Shown here in pieces: positions 44,275 through 55,660 of a DNA stretch of 64,000 bases; position 1 is the first letter of the stretch, and each line of letters starts with the position of its first letter. The stretch is taken from contig OY726579.1 of assembly GCA_963383645.1 (NCBI GenBank), forward strand, positions 1,093,501 to 1,157,500, written 5' to 3'. The translations under genes were made by a program, and so were the position numbers. The notes under the pieces were generated by a model that worked only from the letters and a program-made list of their open reading frames with translations, was not told the origin of the DNA and ran no database searches. The stretch comes from Muscardinus avellanarius. Its lineage: Eukaryota; Chordata; Mammalia; Rodentia; Gliridae.

Positions 44275-44539
44275 AAATGGAAGAATTCTCTTTGACCTGC
44301 ACCCCTTTCTAGAACAATCGGGAGAACATGTCCCTGTCCTATCATGAGCACTGACAAGTCAGATTGTCACGTGACCACTGCCACACACATGCTGGCCGCC
44401 ATAGGCCGTTGAGTTTGTATCCCCTGGTATAGAAAAGACACTGGCATTTATGGTGCGCCGTCTGTGCATCAAGCACAGTGCCCTGTGTTTCTCATATGCT
44501 ATCACTTTTTACTTTTTCTCCAAGAAGCCAGGGAGATTT

Positions 44540-44800
44540 AAGCTCCAAGACCGTGGGGACCATGAATGCTTCTGCTCCTGTGAGAGGACACACTTCCTGG
44601 CGAGGTCACAGATGCACGGTAGGGACGTAAAAGTATTTGTTGACTGATGGCATGCATGAATGTGTAAATAAGTAAATAAGGCATTTTCATCCCGTTTTTG
44701 TAGATAAGGAAACCAAGAATCAACGCAGTTAAGTAACTGATTCCGAAATTATACAGCTGGGAGGGGGCTGCAGCCAAGATTCAAATGTGATGCGGTGTGA
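44540..44800 (+). mobile_element. Ancient L2-like and MIR fragments
   Basis: 44540-44670 ends in AAAGTATTTGTTGACTGATG and CATGAATG, like an L2-type 3' end. 44670-44800 has TTTTTGTAGATAAGGAAACC and TTATACAGCTGGGAGG, the MIR core. Confidence 0.65.
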
Positions 44801-44962
44801 CTTCCGAGAGCCAGCGTGGAGGAGGAGGACCACCCGTCTCCTAAGTACAGAAGGCACCTGGTAAGTACTTCCAGAATTGACTAACAGTAATGCTCAACAT
44901 ATTTCCATGAGTCCACGCCTACAAAAAGATTGCAAGTATGTTTTTGGCTTATGAAACTTGTC

Positions 44963-45060
44963 GGGCCGGGTGTGGTGGCGCACGCTTGTAATCCCAGTGC
45001 TTAGGAGGTGGTAGCTTGGAGGAGGAATGACCTGGGTTCCATTTTCAGTACCACAAAAGA
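44963..45060 (+). mobile_element. Miniaturised composite SINE
   Basis: The head (GGGCCGGGTGTGGTGGCGCA to CTTAGGAGG) is joined directly to the tail (TGGTAGCTTGGAGGAGGAAT) with about 100 bp missing. Confidence 0.8.
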
Positions 45061-45540
45061 AAATAAAAAGAAGAGAAAAGAAAAGAAAGCTGCTGGTGTT
45101 GGAAGTGTGTAATATGGGGCCGCTGCAGTAGAAGTTACCATTGGCATACACCAAGGAGAGAATAATACTTCTCTCCACAGTTGATTTGTCCGCCACCGCC
45201 GTGGTGCAATTCCAAAGTCAACTTGTGAACAGCTAAGGAATTCCTTCCAAGGCTTATCTCCTCACTCTTCCTGCTAATGGTGCTTGGCTACCGCCACGGA
45301 GCTCAGACTGGGCTCGAAGTATAAGCCCACGCTTCTTTGGGAGGTTTAGCAGAAGTGCACCCCTCCCACAGTGAAGCCCCTTGCAGAGAGAAGGGATGGT
45401 CCTGGGTGACGGAAATGAAAAGGGGAGGGCAGCTTCGCTTCCATTTTGACACTGATGGTTCCCAAACTATTCTAGGATTTTGCTGTCTCTTATACAAATC
45501 TCAGAATTCTCTTCTCGGAATTCTCTTCTCTCTCTCTCTC
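45061..45540. other. Unique sequence
   Basis: No repeat recognised. Open frames on both strands near 45303-45520 lack family resemblance. Confidence 0.4.
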
Positions 45541-45544
45541 TTTC

Positions 45545-45642
45545 CTTCCTTCCTTCCTTCCTTCCTTCCTTCCTTCCTTCCTTCCTTGGTGCTGGGGCTT
45601 GAACCCAGGGGCATCCTACCTCCAGACTACACCCTCAGATCG

Positions 45643-45678
<36 letters not shown>

Positions 45679-45884
45679 TTGCAGTACTGGGAATGGAACC
45701 CAGGGGAATTTTTCCTCCAAGCTACATCCCAAGCCCTACGTTTTATTCTTTATTTTGAAACAGGATCTCACTGAGTTGCAAAGGGGCTCACTAAGTAGCT
45801 GAGGCTGGCTGTGAATTGTGATCCACCTGTCTCAGCCTCCCAAGTACTGGGATTACAAGTGTGCGCCACCATGCCCGGCTGTAG
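45545..45884 (-). mobile_element. Microsatellites, dID and SINE
   Basis: (CTTC)n 45545-45585, dID 45586-45640, (ATTT)n 45643-45680, and full minus copy 45681-45884, which abuts the L1 3' UTR. Confidence 0.85.
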
Positions 45885-46855
45885 TCATACATCTTAATGG
45901 GATAAAAAACTTGTGGAGATATACGTGCACACATCACCCAATCAGTCCCTACCCAATCGCTAACCCCCTCCCTCCCCCTCCCTCCTACCCATGCTTGGCT
46001 TCCTGATTGACTTTGATATGTTTAAGTACATCTTGTACTTTATTTTTTATTTTTTATTTTTTTTGGTGGTGGTACTGGGAGTAGAACTCAGGGGCCTTCT
46101 ACCTCTGGGCTACACTCCCCGACCTATTTTATATTTTATTTGAAAACAGAGTCTCACTAAGTTGCTGAGAGCCTCACTAAGTAGCTGAGGCTGACTTCGA
46201 ACCTGTGCGATCCTCCTGTCTCAGCCTCCCAAGTGCGGGGATGACAAGCGTGCGCCACCACGCCCGGCCCATCTTGTACTTTAAAGAGTTTCCCTCTTCC
46301 TCCCTCTTATCCCCTCGGATCGGTCACCTTAATCGCTCCTCTGTAGGATCCCTTCTTCATCTAGAGTTCCTCCTGTTACCCATTTCTCCCTAATTTCCAC
46401 ACATTAGAAAAGCATCTGATTTCTTATTTTTTGTGACATTTCACTGTAAATGCCATAATTTTGTTTTCCCTTAGGACTGGGCAAAGTTCCATTGTGTACA
46501 TACCCATAGTTTTGAAATCCGCTCATCTGTTGAAGGACATCTTGGCTGGTTCTGTGGTTTGGCAACGGTGAACTGTGCAGCTATGAACTTGGTTGTTCAG
46601 GCATTAGTTTGTATTTTGGTTTTCATTAAGTAGATCCCCAGAAGTGGTACTGCTGGATCATATGGTAAGTTCGTTTTCCTTCTGAGGATCTTCCGTACTG
46701 TTTTCCAAGTGGTTGCACCAACTTGCAATCCCACCAACAATGTATTAGAGCTTCTGTTTCTCCACGTCCGATCAAGTACAGTTTCCTTTCTTCCTTGGAA
46801 GTCCTTCTTTGAATTTCCACACTTATTTCCACTTACTGACATCCTGAAAGCCAGA
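45885..46855 (-). mobile_element. L1 ORF2 C-terminal and 3' UTR segment
   Basis: Read on the minus strand, 46830-46600 translates to L1 ORF2p C-terminal motifs (IHCWWDCKLVQPL, NLPYDPAVPLLGIY in different frames, so it is frameshifted). The terminal domain follows down to about 46430, and then the G-rich 3' UTR (46020-45885). It is interrupted by a SINE at 46043-46267. The pseudogenised ORF2 part is not a gene. On its 5' side it joins the GC-rich minisatellite. Confidence 0.82.
46043..46267 (-). mobile_element. Composite SINE inserted in the L1 3' UTR
   Basis: A full-length SINE in reverse orientation. The duplication CATCTTGTACTTT is at 46030-46042 and 46269-46281, within the L1 segment. Confidence 0.88.
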
Positions 46856-46995
46856 AGGTGAGTGACTTTGCCAATTTTTTTAATAGAGGTCACTTGGGTC
46901 TGAGGATCTGCTGAGAGATGAGGTGAGGCAGCGGCAGCTGTAGTGCTTCCTGGACACACGGTTGGAGGGACCTGCTGGCCCTTAGCTGTGGACCT

Positions 46996-47415
46996 GCCAC
47001 GCAACAGGCTCCGGGCCTGGCCTCGCTGGCTCCAGACCCAGCCTTGCCACGCAACAGGCTCCGGGCCTGGCCTCGCTGGCTCCAGACCCGGCCTTGCCAC
47101 GCAACAGGCTCCGGGCCTGGCCTCGCTGGCTCCAGACCCGGCCTTGCCACGCAACAGGCTCCGGGCCTGGCCTCGCTGGCTCCAGACCCGGCCTTGCCAC
47201 GCAACAGGCTCCGGGCCTGGCCTCGCTGGCTCCAGACCCGGCCTTGCCACGCAACAGGCTCCGGGCCTGGCCTCGCTGGCTCCAGACCCGGCCTTGCTGC
47301 GCAGGAGGCTCTGGGCCAGCCTCACTGGCTCCAGACCCGGCTTCACTGCGTGGCAGGCTCTGGGCCCGGCTTCGCTGGCTCCAGACTGGCCTGGGCCCGT
47401 GGCAGGCTCCAGTCC
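46996..47415 (-). repeat. GC-rich minisatellite, 50-bp period
   Basis: Six nearly identical 50-bp units (starting 46996, 47046, 47096, 47146, 47196 and 47246) each contain GCAACAGGCTCCGGGCCTGG and end in CCAGACCCGGCCTT. Two to three diverged units follow to about 47415. Because 50 is not a multiple of three, all reading frames cycle through the unit. Long open frames on both strands here are repeat artefacts. Confidence 0.95.
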
Positions 47416-47464
47416 CTGTCACCATGGGCAGGACGTCTACAGAGGTTCCCATTTTTCCCTTCAT

Positions 47465-49195
47465 ATATATATTTTTTAAGTAGGGGAAAACAACACGTGC
47501 CATTTGCAGAAGCTGGGAGTCTGATTCCCTAGCAGCAATGGATTTTATCTCCCCACCGAAAGTGGAGGCTCACAGCCTCGCCATGGAGAGTGGGACCCAC
47601 TGCTCCAAGCACACCCTGGCCCCCAGGGCAGCACAGAGGAGCATGGCGGCCATGAGCACTGAGGTCTCCTGGGATTCCCAGTGTAGCGAGCCTGCCCGGG
47701 CATAGGGGCAGGTTCCCTCTGATTTGCTCCAGATATTTTTCTTAAATAGTATGTTGTCCAGAATCCCTGCACATGTTCAACAGGAGCAGTTTACTTTCAT
47801 GGAGATTTCTTCAAAATTACAAGGTGGATTAGATTGGATTGGATCGTATCTCTTTGCTTCTCCCAAATACTGCCCACTGCCGCTGCCACCATCTTAGCCA
47901 GTCTCCACAAACCTTTTTCTTACATAGTATGTTGTTCAGAATTCCTGAACGTGTGGTGCAGGAACAGTCTACTTTTGGGGAGATTTCTTCAAAAATTCAA
48001 GGTGGATCTGATTGGATCTGTCTGCCTCTCCTGAATACTAGCTGCCGCCGCCTTCTTGGTCTCTCCTAGAGTATGATGTTGTAAAGAATTCCTGTGCATG
48101 TGCAGCAGGAGCAGTCTACTTTCTGATCTCTTCTGGGATGTCCCTACAAAAATCACTTTTCTTGAAGTGTTAGGTGCCAAGCTACTGTCTTGCCTCTAAT
48201 TCCGCCATTTTCCATTCTCTCTCCTATATTTCAGATAGGAAGTCATGACTGGAAATGTCTCTGTACGTTGTCCCAATCAGCTATTAAATCAAAATCTGTT
48301 GTCCAGGGTTTCTCAGAGGGATGCATGTCCTATTTGGCTGCTGCCAACCATCACTGCTGCGGCCATGGTCACTGCTGCAGCTGCTGCCATCTTCCTCCCT
48401 CTTCAATATTTTTAAATAAAAAACAATACGTGTCTTTTGCAGAAGTTGGGAGCCCAAGTACTTAGCAGCAATGGGTTTTATTTCCCCACCAAGAGCGGAG
48501 GCTCATAGTTTCACCACGGAGAGTGGGTTCTGCTGCTCCGAGTGTACCCCGGGCCCCAGCGTGGCGCAGAGGAGCGTGGTGGCCAGGAGCACTGTTGTCT
48601 CCTGGGATGCGTGGCGTGCTGGCTGACTGCCCTCTGACGTACTTCGAACCTTTTTCTTACATAGTATGTTGTCTAGAGTTCCTGAGCATGGGGGGCAGGT
48701 GCAGTCTACTTTCGGGGAGATTTCCTCAAAAGTTCAGGGTGGATTAGAATGAATCTGTGTGCCTCTCCCTGATACTGGCTGTCGCCGCCACCACTGCCGC
48801 CACCGTCTTGGTTCTCCTCCCGAGCATTTTTCTTACATAGTATGTTGTCCAGAATTTCTGAGCATGTGGGGCAGGAGCGGTCTTTTTTCAGGGAGATTTC
48901 TCCAACAGTTCGAGGCAGGTTGGCTTAGATTTGTCTGCCTCTCCCGAATACTGGCCACCGCCACCACCGCCATCTAGGTCCATCTCTTCTCTCTTATATT
49001 TTAGGTAGGGGAAGTCATGGTTGGAAATGTCTTCGTATGTTGTCCCAATCAGATATTAAACCAAAATCTGTTGTCTGGGGTTTCTCAGAGGAATACATGT
49101 CCTATTCAGCCACTGCCAGCTGTCGCCACTGCAGCCATGGTTGCTGTTGCGGCCGTGGCTGCTGCCATCTTAGCTTCCCCCAGTTTTGTAAAGTC
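47465..49195 (-). repeat. Higher-order tandem array of GC-rich monomers with AAGATGG-type heads
   Basis: Two roughly 0.8-0.9 kb higher-order units lie at 47465-48400 and 48405-49190. Each contains, in plus-strand order, a 'V' block (47465-47715; 48405-48640), two or three approximately 150-180 bp monomers sharing TTTTCTTACATAGTATGTTG (47727-47912, 47913-48065, partial 48070-48190; 48650-48827, 48828-48985) and a 'U' block (48205-48400; 48985-49190). On the minus strand the monomers and U blocks start with AAGATGGTGGC or AAGATGGCAGC type sequence, typical of L1 5' UTR monomers and some LTRs. I cannot assign a family. Confidence 0.75.
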
Positions 49196-49199
49196 CTCC

Positions 49200-49385
49200 A
49201 AGCGATGCCAGGGTATAGCTAGGGTCTAGAACCAGTGTGGAGTCTTTTTGCTTCCAGAGCCCCATCCCCAGAGTGTCTGGATGCAGTAGGTTTGAAGTGA
49301 GGTCAAGAATTTTCATTTCTCCCAAATTCTCAGGCAGTGTTGCCACTGCGGGTCTGGGTAATCTCACTTTGAGAAACACTGTCCG
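49200..49385 (-). mobile_element. MER5A-like hAT DNA transposon relic
   Basis: On the minus strand it begins CAGTGTTTCTCAAAGTGAGA, with CTGAGAATTTGGGAG and CCAGACACTCTGGGGATGGG further in. This matches the MER5A-type Charlie/hAT consensus as I recall it. It is old and non-coding. Confidence 0.7.
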
Positions 49386-49492
49386 AGAGGGAGCCTGGAC
49401 TGAGGAAGAGAGTCGAGGTTACCAGGATGTGATTCCCCTCAGATTAAGGAAAACCTAATAGAATGTCTGCAGAAGTAAGCCTGTAAGAAGTA

Positions 49493-50290
49493 AGTTTGTA
49501 ATCCCAGTCCCTGGGAGGCTGAGACAGGAGGATCACAGGTTTACGGACAGCCTCAGCTACTTAGCGAGGCCCTCCACCACTTAGTGAGACCCTGTTTCCA
49601 AATAAAGAATAAGCTGGGTATGGTGGCACACGCTTGTAATCCCCGCACTTGGGAGGCTGAGACAGGAGGATCACACAGGTTTGAAGCCAGCCTCAGCTAC
49701 TTAGTAAGGCTCTCAGCAACTTATTGAGACCCTGTTTCCAAATAAAGCATTAAAAAAATAGGTCTGGGAGTATAGCCCGGAGGTAGAAAAGCCCCTGGGT
49801 TCCACTTCCAGTACCACTAACTAACTAACTAACTAAATAAACAAACAACCAAATAAAGATTAAGCTAGGCGTGGTGGTGCATGCTTGTTGGGAGGCTGAG
49901 ACAGAAGTATCATGCAGGTTCACAGCCAGCCTCAGCTACTTAGTGAGGCTCTCCGCACCTTAGTGAGACCCTGTTTCCAAATAAAAAATATAAAATACAT
50001 CTGGGAGTGTAGCCTGGAGGTAGAAGGCCCCCGGGTTCCATCCCCAGTACCACCAAAAAATAAAAAGAAAGAAAGAAAGATTTAAAACAAAATAGGGCTG
50101 GAGTTGTTAGCTCGCAGGTAGAATGCCCCTGGGTTCAGTCCCTGGCACAGCAAGAAATAAAAAATAAAATAGGTCTGGGGTGTGGCTCAGAGGTAGAATG
50201 CCCTGTTGTCTATGATTAAGGAGGGGGGGGTATAACTGGAAGGTAGAGTGCTTATCCAGGAGGGTTTGAGTTTCATCCCCACAGGGGGTT
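49493..50290 (+). mobile_element. SINE cluster, plus strand
   Basis: Truncated head 49493-49611, subfamily-B copy 49612-49820, copy 49861-50060, and dID pieces 50094-50155, 50170-50210 and 50220-50290. Confidence 0.83.
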
Positions 50291-50295
50291 GGGGG

Positions 50296-50297
<2 letters not shown>

Positions 50298-50352
<55 letters not shown>

Positions 50353-50548
50353 TGTTGTTTATGATTAAATCTACTTTCACTCATCTTCCTAGTAACCAAA
50401 TGTACTCTCAGTATTTTATCACAACAGATGGGATATTTGCTTGATAAGAGAGAGAAGGAGGGAGGCAGGAAGGGATAGAGGGAGAGAGAGAGAGGGAAAG
50501 AAGGGGAGGGAGGGAGGGAGAGAGGGGGAGGGAGAGAGAGAGAATATA
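50298..50548 (+). repeat. (AG)n microsatellite and purine-rich tract
   Basis: Pure AG at 50298-50350, and a GGGA/GAGA-rich stretch at about 50450-50545. Confidence 0.9.
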
Positions 50549-50549
50549 C

Positions 50550-50985
50550 CTTTGAGAAAAAGGAACTGGGAAATTGCTGAGTAACCTGATCCTGCCGAGG
50601 GAGAATTCTTTCTTTGTGCTGGTCCAGGGCATGCGGAGCTGTCCTGTGAGGAACAGTTTCGCGCTTTGTCTATCAGGTAAGGCAGCTAGGAGAGGTTCAA
50701 GGAAGGGAGGAATTAGAAGGGGCCAAGCGATTGGAATCAACAAAGGGAAAGGGGCCAAGAAATAGGAGAACCGGAGAGGAAGGAAAGGCTGCGGGGCTGT
50801 TCTGTCGACAGCATTTGAAAGAGCCTTCCATGCCAAGTGACTGGCTGTGAAGAGCCCTGAGATACCATCTGCCTTCTGTTCTCTAGGAGACACGATTTCC
50901 TGAAAAGGACCACCACCACCCAGGCCTTGTCTCCACCACAGTGTTTCCTTGGTGGTGCCTGCTCTGCAATGAAGACATGGCTTTC
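50550..50985. other. Unique sequence
   Basis: Not repetitive. The long minus-strand open frame across it continues into repeats and is not credible as a gene. Confidence 0.4.
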
Positions 50986-50987
50986 TA

Positions 50988-51343
50988 CACTCGCTTGTCA
51001 TCCCAGTACTCGGGAGGCCGAGACAGGAGGCCCTCTGAAACACAGTGAGACCCTGTTTCCAAATAAAGGAATAAAACAAGCCAGGCGTGGTGGCACACAC
51101 TTTTAATCCCAGCATTCTGGAGGCCGAGACCAGAAGATTGCGATTTGAGGACAGCTTCAACTACTTAGTGGGGCCCATTGCAGCTCAGTGAGACCCTGTT
51201 TCAAAATAGAGAATAAAAAATAGGGCTGGGGGTGTAGCCTGGAGGTAGAAAGTCCCTTGGGTTCCACCCCCAGTCCCGCCCAAAAAAAAAAAAATAGGGT
51301 TGGGGTTATAGGTCAGAGGTATAATGCCCCTGGCTTTCATCCT

Positions 51344-51397
<54 letters not shown>

Positions 51398-52345
51398 TAT
51401 ATCTCAAGCTGGGCATGATGGTAGACACCTTTAATTTCAGTACTCAGGAGGTTGAGACAGAAGGATCGAAGTCTTCAAGGCCAGCCTCAACAACTTAGTG
51501 AGACCCTATTTCAATTATTCTTTTATTTATTTTTTCTGTAGTACCAGAGATTGAACTTGGAAGCATTCTACCTTCGAGTTACACCCCAGACCTGTTTGTT
51601 TATTTGTTTTTTGTGGTACTGGGGGTGGAACCCAGGGGCCTTCTACCTTCAAGCTACACCCCCAGCCCTATTTTTTATTCTTTATTTTGAAACAGGGTCT
51701 CACTGACTTGCAAAGGGCTTCACTAAGTAGCTGAAGCTGTCCTCAAACTGTGATCCTCCTGTCTCAGCCTCCCAAATGCTGCGATTAAAGCATGTACCAC
51801 CATGCCCAGTTTATGGATTATTTTGAAATATTCTCACAAAGTTCCTGAGGCTTGCCTTGAACCTGTGATCCTTCTGCCTCAGCTTCCCAAGAACTGGAAT
51901 TACACGTATAGATGGCTTGATCCAAGTAGTTTTTTGTATGTGTATGTGCAGTACAGGGAATTCAATTCAAGGGTATTTTACCCCTGAGCTATACCTCCAG
52001 CCCAGCCCTATTTATGTTTTTTGTTTTGTTTTGTTTTTGTTTTTTGTGGTACTGGGGATTGAACTCAGGGGCATTCTACTTCTGAGCTACACTCAAGCCT
52101 GATTTTTTATTCTTTCTTTTGAAACAGGGTCTCACTAAGTTGCAGAGGACCTCACTAAGTAGCTGAGGCTGGCTGCGAACCCAGATCCTCCTGTCTCAGC
52201 CTCCCAAATGCTGGGATTACAAGCATGCGCCACCATGCCCGGCTTTTTTATTTTTTTAAATAGGATCTTACAGAAGTAGCTGCGAATTTGCTGAGTCTGG
52301 CCTTGAGCCGGCTGCAGTCCTCCTGTCTTGGCCTCCCAAGTACCA
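50988..52345. mobile_element. SINE cluster
   Basis: Plus strand: 50988-51076, 51077-51290 with dID 51296-51345 and CA 51346-51396, and head 51407-51520. Minus strand: dID 51535-51598, 51607-51812, head 51813-51915, dID 51930-52010, 52035-52244, and head 52245-52345. The minus series reads as two nested pairs. Confidence 0.83.
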
Positions 52346-52657
52346 CCGACACATAAAGATATCTTGCTCTTCTAGCGGGTTCCATGTCATGTTTTGAGCT
52401 AATAGGATTTTTCTGGTCGAGAGCCATTTGCATCTGAACCAGAATGACAGCTCCAGGGACAGTTCGTCATCTTGCGGCAGGTCCCTTTTGTCCCTGCGCC
52501 TGTTATTCCTGAAGAAGCTCTTGGATGTAGGTAAATGACCCTTGCCTTCTGTCTTCCTTCACACTCAGTCTGCCACAGTTAATATGCTTTATGAGTCAGT
52601 AAATCTTGGAAGAAAACCGAATGTGCTGCAAAAGCAAAGGGAAAAATGCATTGATTT
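52346..52657. other. Unique sequence
   Basis: Nothing recognised. Confidence 0.45.
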
Positions 52658-52673
52658 TAGCCCTCATTTTCTT

Positions 52674-52898
52674 TTTTTTTTTTTTTTTTTTTTGCGGGTC
52701 TGGGGGTGGAACCCAGGGGCATTTGACCTCCGAGCTACACCCCCTGCTCTATTTTTTATTCTTTATTTTGAAACCGGGTCTCACTGAGTTGCAGAGGGCC
52801 TCACTAAGTAGCTGAGGCTGTCTCCGCGAACCGCGATCCTCCAGGTCTCAGCCTCCCGAATGCTGGGATTACAAGCATGCGCCGCCACCATGCCCGGC
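52674..52898 (-). mobile_element. Young composite SINE with perfect 16-bp duplication
   Basis: A full-length copy with a clean T head. TAGCCCTCATTTTCTT is identical at 52658-52673 and 52899-52914, which indicates recent insertion. Confidence 0.93.
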
Positions 52899-52928
52899 TA
52901 GCCCTCATTTTCTTATGCAAAGAGCCCT

Positions 52929-53009
52929 CTTTTTTTTTTTTTTTTTTTTTTTAAGTACTGGGGATGGAACCCAGGGGCATTCTACCTCCAAGCCATACCC
53001 CCAGTCCTA

Positions 53010-53052
<43 letters not shown>

Positions 53053-53396
53053 TACTGGGCATGAAACCCAGAGGCTTTCTACCTCCGGGCTACACTCCCA
53101 GACCCATTTTATATTTTATTTGGAAACAGGGTCTCACTAACTTGCTGAGAGCCTCACTAAGTAGCTGAGGCTGGCTTCGAACCTGCCCCATCCTCCTGTC
53201 TCAGCCTCCCAAGTGCGGGGATGACAAGCGTGTGTCACCACACCTGGCTCCCATTTTTTATTTTTATTTTGAAACAGGGTCTCACTAGGTTGATGAGAGT
53301 CTCACTGTTGGCTGAGGCAGTCCTTAAACCTGTGATCCTCCTGTCTCAGCCTCCCGAGCACTGGGATTACAAGTGTGTGCCACCACGACTGGCTCA
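52929..53396 (-). mobile_element. Nested SINE pair with TG repeat
   Basis: The outer copy is 52929-53010 plus 53251-53396. The inner subfamily-B copy, 53051-53250, is preceded by TG at 53012-53050. Confidence 0.82.
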
Positions 53397-53514
53397 CACT
53401 CCCTTTCCAACAGAGTAAAGGTTTCTTCTCAAAGCAGAGCTATCTACAACTACAGATACTAGTGAGAAAATGGAGAAGATTACGCAAAAAGGAATATCAA
53501 GAGACCTTTTCATA

Positions 53515-53670
53515 GCCTGGTGTGGTTATTACAGCCTCAGAAAGTAATGAGACTCTCATCAGCCTAGTGAGACTCAGTCTCAAAAGAAAAATAAACTAGG
53601 GCTAGGGGTGTAGCTCAGAGGTAGAATGCCCCTGGGTTAAATCCTCAGTGTCACAAAAAGAGAGAGAGAG

Positions 53671-53717
<47 letters not shown>

Positions 53718-54321
53718 AGAGAGAGAGAAAGGAAAGAAATGGAGCATGAGGTCTATAATTGCTTCCCGGGCAAGGACTTTGGGCACCTCTATATCTGTTC
53801 TCTACCACTATAGTTTTATTCAGTTTAATTAGTTAATTAATTAATTATTTTGAGGATCGGGGGTGGAACCCAGGGACATTTGACCTCCGAGCTATAACCC
53901 CTGCCCTATATTTTCTTTATTTTGAAACCGGGTCTCACTAAGTTATGGAGGGCCTCACTAAGAGGCTGAGGCTGTTCATGAACCACAGTCTCAGCCTCCC
54001 GAATGCTGGGATTCTATTTTATTTTATTTTATTGTAGTACTGGGGATTGAACCCAGGGACAGTCTACCTCCGAGCTATACCCCCCTCCTATTTTCTAGTC
54101 ACTATTTTGAAACAAGGTCTCACTAAGTTGCGGAGGGCCTAAGTAGCTGAGGCTGGCCATGAGCCTGTGATCGATCCTCCTGTCTCAACCTCCCAAGTAC
54201 TGGGTTACATGTGTGTGCCACTACACTATAGTTTTATTTTCTTTTCCAACCCAAGATTATCAGATAAATGTAATCATTAGTAGTGTAGCTTGGAGGGACA
54301 CCCCTGGGTTCAATTCCCAGT

Positions 54322-54361
<40 letters not shown>

Positions 54362-54515
54362 ACACACACACACACAATTACTTGTTGGCTCTGGGTGTTG
54401 GTGGCAGGTCTGTCTGGGGCTGGTGTGTGGACAACCCCCTTTCTTCTCCATAGGGGCTGGGCCTCTTCGTAGGGTGGTACCTTGACTGACTCACTCACTT
54501 CTTTCTTTCTCCTTC

Positions 54516-54586
<71 letters not shown>

Positions 54587-54840
54587 GCAGGATGAAATCC
54601 AGGGGCATTGCACCTCCGAGCTACACCCCCAGTCCTATATTTTAATCATTTTTTATTTTTTGGAACAGAGTCTCAGAGTTGTGAGGGGCCTTGCTAAGTA
54701 GCTGAGGCTGTTCAGAACCAAGATCCTCTGGTCTCCGTCTCCTGAATGCTGGATTACAAGCGTGCGCCACCATACCCATGCTTTTTTTCTTTATTTGAAA
54801 CAGGGTCTCACTAAGTTGCAGAGGGCCGCACGGACAGCAA
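53515..54840. mobile_element. SINE cluster and microsatellites
   Basis: Plus copy 53515-53655 has an AG tail to 53735. Minus copies are 53850-54013 and 54030-54228. Plus dID 54277-54323 has CA 54324-54376. (CTTT)n at 54512-54585 leads into minus copy 54587-54784 and head fragment 54785-54840. Confidence 0.83.
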
Positions 54841-55483
54841 AACCGTACCAGTGTGAGATGTAGCTGCGGGTCCTTGTTTTTAGCTCCTTGTAGAAATGAA
54901 TAGCCAGAATCTCTACTGCTGTAAACTTAAGAAATTTTACTATTACAAAGGCAGAAAGGAGGGACAGAATTAAAGTACTACGTCATAAAGAGAGAGAGTG
55001 ACATAGTGGAGTGATTTGAAAATAAGTCACTGAAGTGTGTATATAGAACAGTCTTTATGCATCCTTGCTTAGCCAGTTGTCTTTCTGACCCTGCTAGATC
55101 TGTCCCTTTTCCAGGACAAGCCTTTGGATGTGGGGATTCATTATTTTACATCCTGTCTGACCAAAAGTCTTCTTCCTATAAGTGCAAGCTCAGTCTTTAA
55201 GACCGCAAAATGTGTTCTCTTGAAATGTGATCTCTTGAAGGCTTGTGCCATCCTCCCACATACTAGCCTGTGTCTTAGAATTGATTTACTATGTAAACTT
55301 GTCTTTAAAATCCAAAGGCCCTGGGCTACCTCTATTTTCTTGCTAATCACCCTTGATGGCAGGGTTCCTTCCCTGTCTGAGTGCCTGTGCAACACCCAAG
55401 CTCTGACTACTTTCTATTTTTTAAAATTAATGCTAAAGCATTTGAAGTTGGTCCATTTTGAAATTAGTATCAAAAACATTTCT
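54841..55483. other. Unique block, possible LTR relic
   Basis: A SINE-free 640 bp. An open frame from 55124 runs into the following SINE and is not a gene. The family could not be identified. Confidence 0.35.
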
Positions 55484-55484
55484 G

Positions 55485-55580
55485 AGCCGGGCATCATGGT
55501 GGTGCACGCTTGTAATCCCCAAGGCGGAGACAGGAGGATCGCGCTGGTTCAGAGCCAGCCTTGTAGGCTTAAGAGACCCT

Positions 55581-55660
<80 letters not shown>

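Noticed and set aside
46997..47300. Regular repeats that could be mistaken for a CRISPR array
   Set aside because: The 50-bp units are directly tandem with no unique spacers, and the DNA is mammalian.
46597..47479. Several 100-250 codon open frames on both strands
   Set aside because: They translate the 50-bp minisatellite in shifting frames and join it to an L1 remnant; they are repeat artefacts.
50408..51160. 250-codon minus-strand open frame
   Set aside because: It runs through SINE sequence, unique DNA and a purine-rich tract; the composition is low-complexity and there is no recognisable domain.
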